From assembly GCF_001294335.1 (NCBI RefSeq), contig NZ_LGKG01000164.1, positions 1-64,000 on the forward strand: 64,000 nucleotides of DNA, given 5' to 3'. The notes below the pieces were generated by a model. That model had not been told where the DNA came from. It saw only the letters and a list, made by a program, of their open reading frames with translations, and did not search any database. Shown here in pieces: positions 62,465 through 64,000 of the stretch. Position 1 is the stretch's first letter; every line of letters begins with the position of its first letter. The position numbers and the translations under genes were made by a program. The DNA comes from Streptomyces chattanoogensis (GTDB lineage: Bacteria; Actinomycetota; Actinomycetes; Streptomycetales; Streptomycetaceae).

Positions 62465-62670
62465 TCAGAACGACACGGTGAGGGAGATGGCGACGATGTT
62501 GGCGATGACGAAGAGGCCCGTCGCGATGGCGAAAATGCGGTGGTTGAAGCGCCGCGCCGTCGGTCGGTCCATGGGGTCGGCCAACAGCTTCATGATGTAG
62601 GTGGTGTTGGCGACACCGATCAGTACGTAGAGCAGGCTTATGAAGTGGATCTCTTCGACCAGCCTGGGAG
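62465..62670 (-). pseudogene. Small membrane protein C-terminal relic
   Basis: The minus strand reads VEEIHFISLLYVLIGVANTT, YIMKLLADPMDRPTARRFNH and IFAIATGLFVIANIVAISLT up to a TGA at 62465. Two hydrophobic helices are separated by a charged loop. No usual start codon is found in frame upstream, so it appears to be the C-terminal end of a truncated or recoded gene. The family is not recognised. Confidence 0.45.
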
Positions 62671-62682
62671 ACAGACACCATC

Positions 62683-62880
62683 GTGACCGACGCCTCCCGG
62701 ATGCTCGACGCGGGCCACCCGGCGAGCGCTCTTCTGGGACTCACCGCCGCCTACCACGAGGATGCACAGCGCCTCCCGGACCTCCACCCCTTGTGGGCCC
62801 GCGCGTACGACGATCTCGACCGCCCTCTGTTCCGTGAACGTCTCGATGTCATGCTGGAGAACCACCACCAGGCATTCTGA
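62683..62880 (+). CDS. Small hypothetical protein or fragment (65 aa)
   Basis: From a GTG at 62683 the frame gives a helical peptide (TDASRMLDAGHPASALLGLT, HPLWARAYDDLDRPLFRERL) with typical codon bias. It has no recognised domain and no clear ribosome site. It may be a fragment of a larger protein. Confidence 0.4.
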   Translation: MTDASRMLDAGHPASALLGLTAAYHEDAQRLPDLHPLWARAYDDLDRPLFRERLDVMLENHHQAF

Positions 62881-62923
62881 TGCTGTGAGGGGGACGCGTC
62901 TGAATGGTTGATGGGGTGGGTGG

Positions 62924-63010
62924 GTGTCGAGTCCCAAGCCGTTGCCGCTGGAGATGTCCGATCAGGAGCGCCGGGTGTTGCGGGGCTGGTCGCAGCGGCG
63001 GTTGAGATGA
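62924..63010 (+). pseudogene. IS630-family transposase N-terminal relic
   Basis: From a GTG at 62924: SSPKPLPLEMSDQERRVLRG WSQRR then a TGA at 63008. This is the characteristic start of IS630 transposases in Streptomyces; only 28 codons remain. Confidence 0.75.
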
Positions 63011-63282
63011 CGGCACTGCCGAGTGCCCGAGGAGCGCTCTACAGGGACCGATGCCCACCAGGGCGAGCAGCTGCGGGGCGGGGCGGGGCGTTCCGCGAGC
63101 CCGATCGCCCCACGCTGCGCCGCTTCCGCGCGGCTGTCGGCTCGTGTCCGGAGTTGCCGTGATCTCGCTTCGGAAGGCCGTTGTCACGCATGGCTATGAC
63201 GAATGCGGGTTGAACAGGCGGCCAGGCAGCCTGCCTTGGGGTTCACCGTGTGCGGGGTTCGTTGCGGAAGAGGCAGGCGGTG

Positions 63283-63468
63283 GCCGTGGGCAAGAGCGCC
63301 TACGCCGACCTCATCCGGACGCACGCCGGGCCGTCCGCGAAGGTTAAGTACCTCCAGGTCTCGACGACGGGCGGCAACGCGCGCAGAGTCGTACCGTTCG
63401 ACAACGACGTCGACGGAGCGGCGCTTTTCGTGACCGCCTGGTCGGCGACGCCGCCCAACGCCTCCTGA
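63283..63468 (+). CDS. Short hypothetical ORF (61 aa), probably a fragment
   Basis: A GTG at 63283 opens a frame reading AVGKSAYADLIRTHAGPSAK and NARRVVPFDNDVDGAALFVT before a TGA. It looks protein-like but has no recognised family; a C-terminal fragment of a longer gene is likely. Confidence 0.35.
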   Translation, partial: AVGKSAYADLIRTHAGPSAKVKYLQVSTTGGNARRVVPFDNDVDGAALFVTAWSATPPNAS

Positions 63469-63570
63469 TACCGCTGCTGGAATTTCCGGGGGCGACGCCC
63501 CCCTCGTCGGCTCCGGCGTGCGTGGGGCGGGCCGGCCGCTCCAGGGACGCCACCGGCTCGGTGCGGCAGG

Positions 63571-64000
63571 TCAGTTCCGCGCGCCGGCCACCAGCGTGCG
63601 GTACCAGCCGAGTGTGGCGTCGAGCGTCGCTTCCAGCGGCGTCGGACGGAGGCCGAAGGACCGCTCGAACGCCGAGGAGTCCACGATCTGCGGCTCGGTG
63701 TGCTGGTAGAACATCTCCGCGTACTCGTCCATGAAGGTCGCGTCGAACGGCCCGAAGGGGCGGGGTTCGGTGAGCAGCACCCGCCGCAGCGGGCCGCCCA
63801 CCCGCTCCTCGGTCATCGAGTGGATCTCGCGGGTGGTACGGGCGGGAGCGGTGGGCAGATGCCACACCCGGCCGTCGCCTTCCGGGTCTTCGCCGAGGGT
63901 GGCCAGCCCCTTCGCCACATCCTGGATGGCCGTGTAGCTGTGCGGGAGGTCGATGTCACCCAGCGCCAGGACCTCGCCGCCGGTCAGTGCGGGCGGGAAC
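63571..64000 (-). CDS. NAD-dependent epimerase/dehydratase (SDR), 5' end outside the window
   Basis: The C-terminal ~143 residues of an extended or atypical SDR: ALTGGEVLALGDIDLPHSYT and AIQDVAKGLATLGEDPEGDG match the substrate-pocket and VxDVAxGLxxL region, followed by GRVWHLPTAPARTTREIHSM, ATFMDEYAEMFYQHTEPQIV and the final helix FGLRPTPLEATLDATLGWYR. The frame stays open to the right edge, so the start and Rossmann domain lie beyond 64000. Confidence 0.85.
   Translation of the reverse strand, partial: FPPALTGGEVLALGDIDLPHSYTAIQDVAKGLATLGEDPEGDGRVWHLPTAPARTTREIHSMTEERVGGPLRRVLLTEPRPFGPFDATFMDEYAEMFYQHTEPQIVDSSAFERSFGLRPTPLEATLDATLGWYRTLVAGARN

Overview
The window is very GC-rich, with strong G/C bias at third codon positions. 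It carries a deazaflavin (F420) enzyme, an Endo H almost identical in plan to the Streptomyces plicatus enzyme, PQQ-repeat Ser/Thr kinases and DUF5996/DUF1003/UBP-zinc-finger proteins typical of Streptomyces. Fragments of six transposase families (IS5, ISL3, IS481, IS701, IS630 and a second IS5-type copy) and at least eight decayed genes suggest a chromosome arm or other accessory region rather than the conserved core. No tRNA, rRNA or CRISPR array was seen.

1-10.2 kb: a broken 5' stretch, a sugar-1-phosphate nucleotidyltransferase and an F420-type oxidoreductase, a dead MarR regulator, an acetyltransferase gene overlapping a second infA (IF-1) gene, an acetyltransferase/SnoaL-like fusion divergent from a TetR regulator, and a minus-strand operon (MFS exporter, AsnB-type amidotransferase, P450) whose last gene was cut by an IS5-type remnant. 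10.2-21.7 kb: small stand-alone genes (copper chaperone, META lipoprotein, DUF1003, NAD kinase, UBP zinc finger, DUF5996, F420-nitroreductase/hemerythrin fusion) among many relics, including a WYL regulator broken by a 7-bp tandem repeat. 21.7-31.9 kb: an ABC ATPase/permease/secreted phosphoesterase operon, a DUF1707 protein, a GlxA-type regulator divergent from a saccharopine-dehydrogenase-like enzyme, more relics, and a small profilin-like ORF.

32.2-47.7 kb is the most striking part: a tightly packed four-gene minus-strand operon of about 15.5 kb encoding a 114-aa protein, a 1165-aa protein, a DNase-I-fold nuclease (453 aa) and a 3394-aa protein with LysM-like repeats. None has an evident signal peptide and no phage tail or secretion genes flank them. 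A 48-base poly-C tract lies just upstream.

48-53.9 kb holds a GAF histidine kinase and NarL-type regulator of the DevS/DevR (OsdK/OsdR) type and a flavohemoprotein; palindromic GGGCCG-NN-CGGCCC-like boxes precede the kinase and lie between the regulator and flavohemoprotein genes, so the three look like an oxygen/NO-responsive unit. A secreted RelA/SpoT-fold enzyme resembling ATP nucleotide 3'-pyrophosphokinase follows. 54-64 kb: a dead SDR gene, a membrane Ser/Thr kinase with PQQ repeats, two overlapping genes for AlkB-like 2-oxoglutarate dioxygenases in less GC-rich DNA, a P450, Endo H, small fragments and an epimerase running off the right edge.
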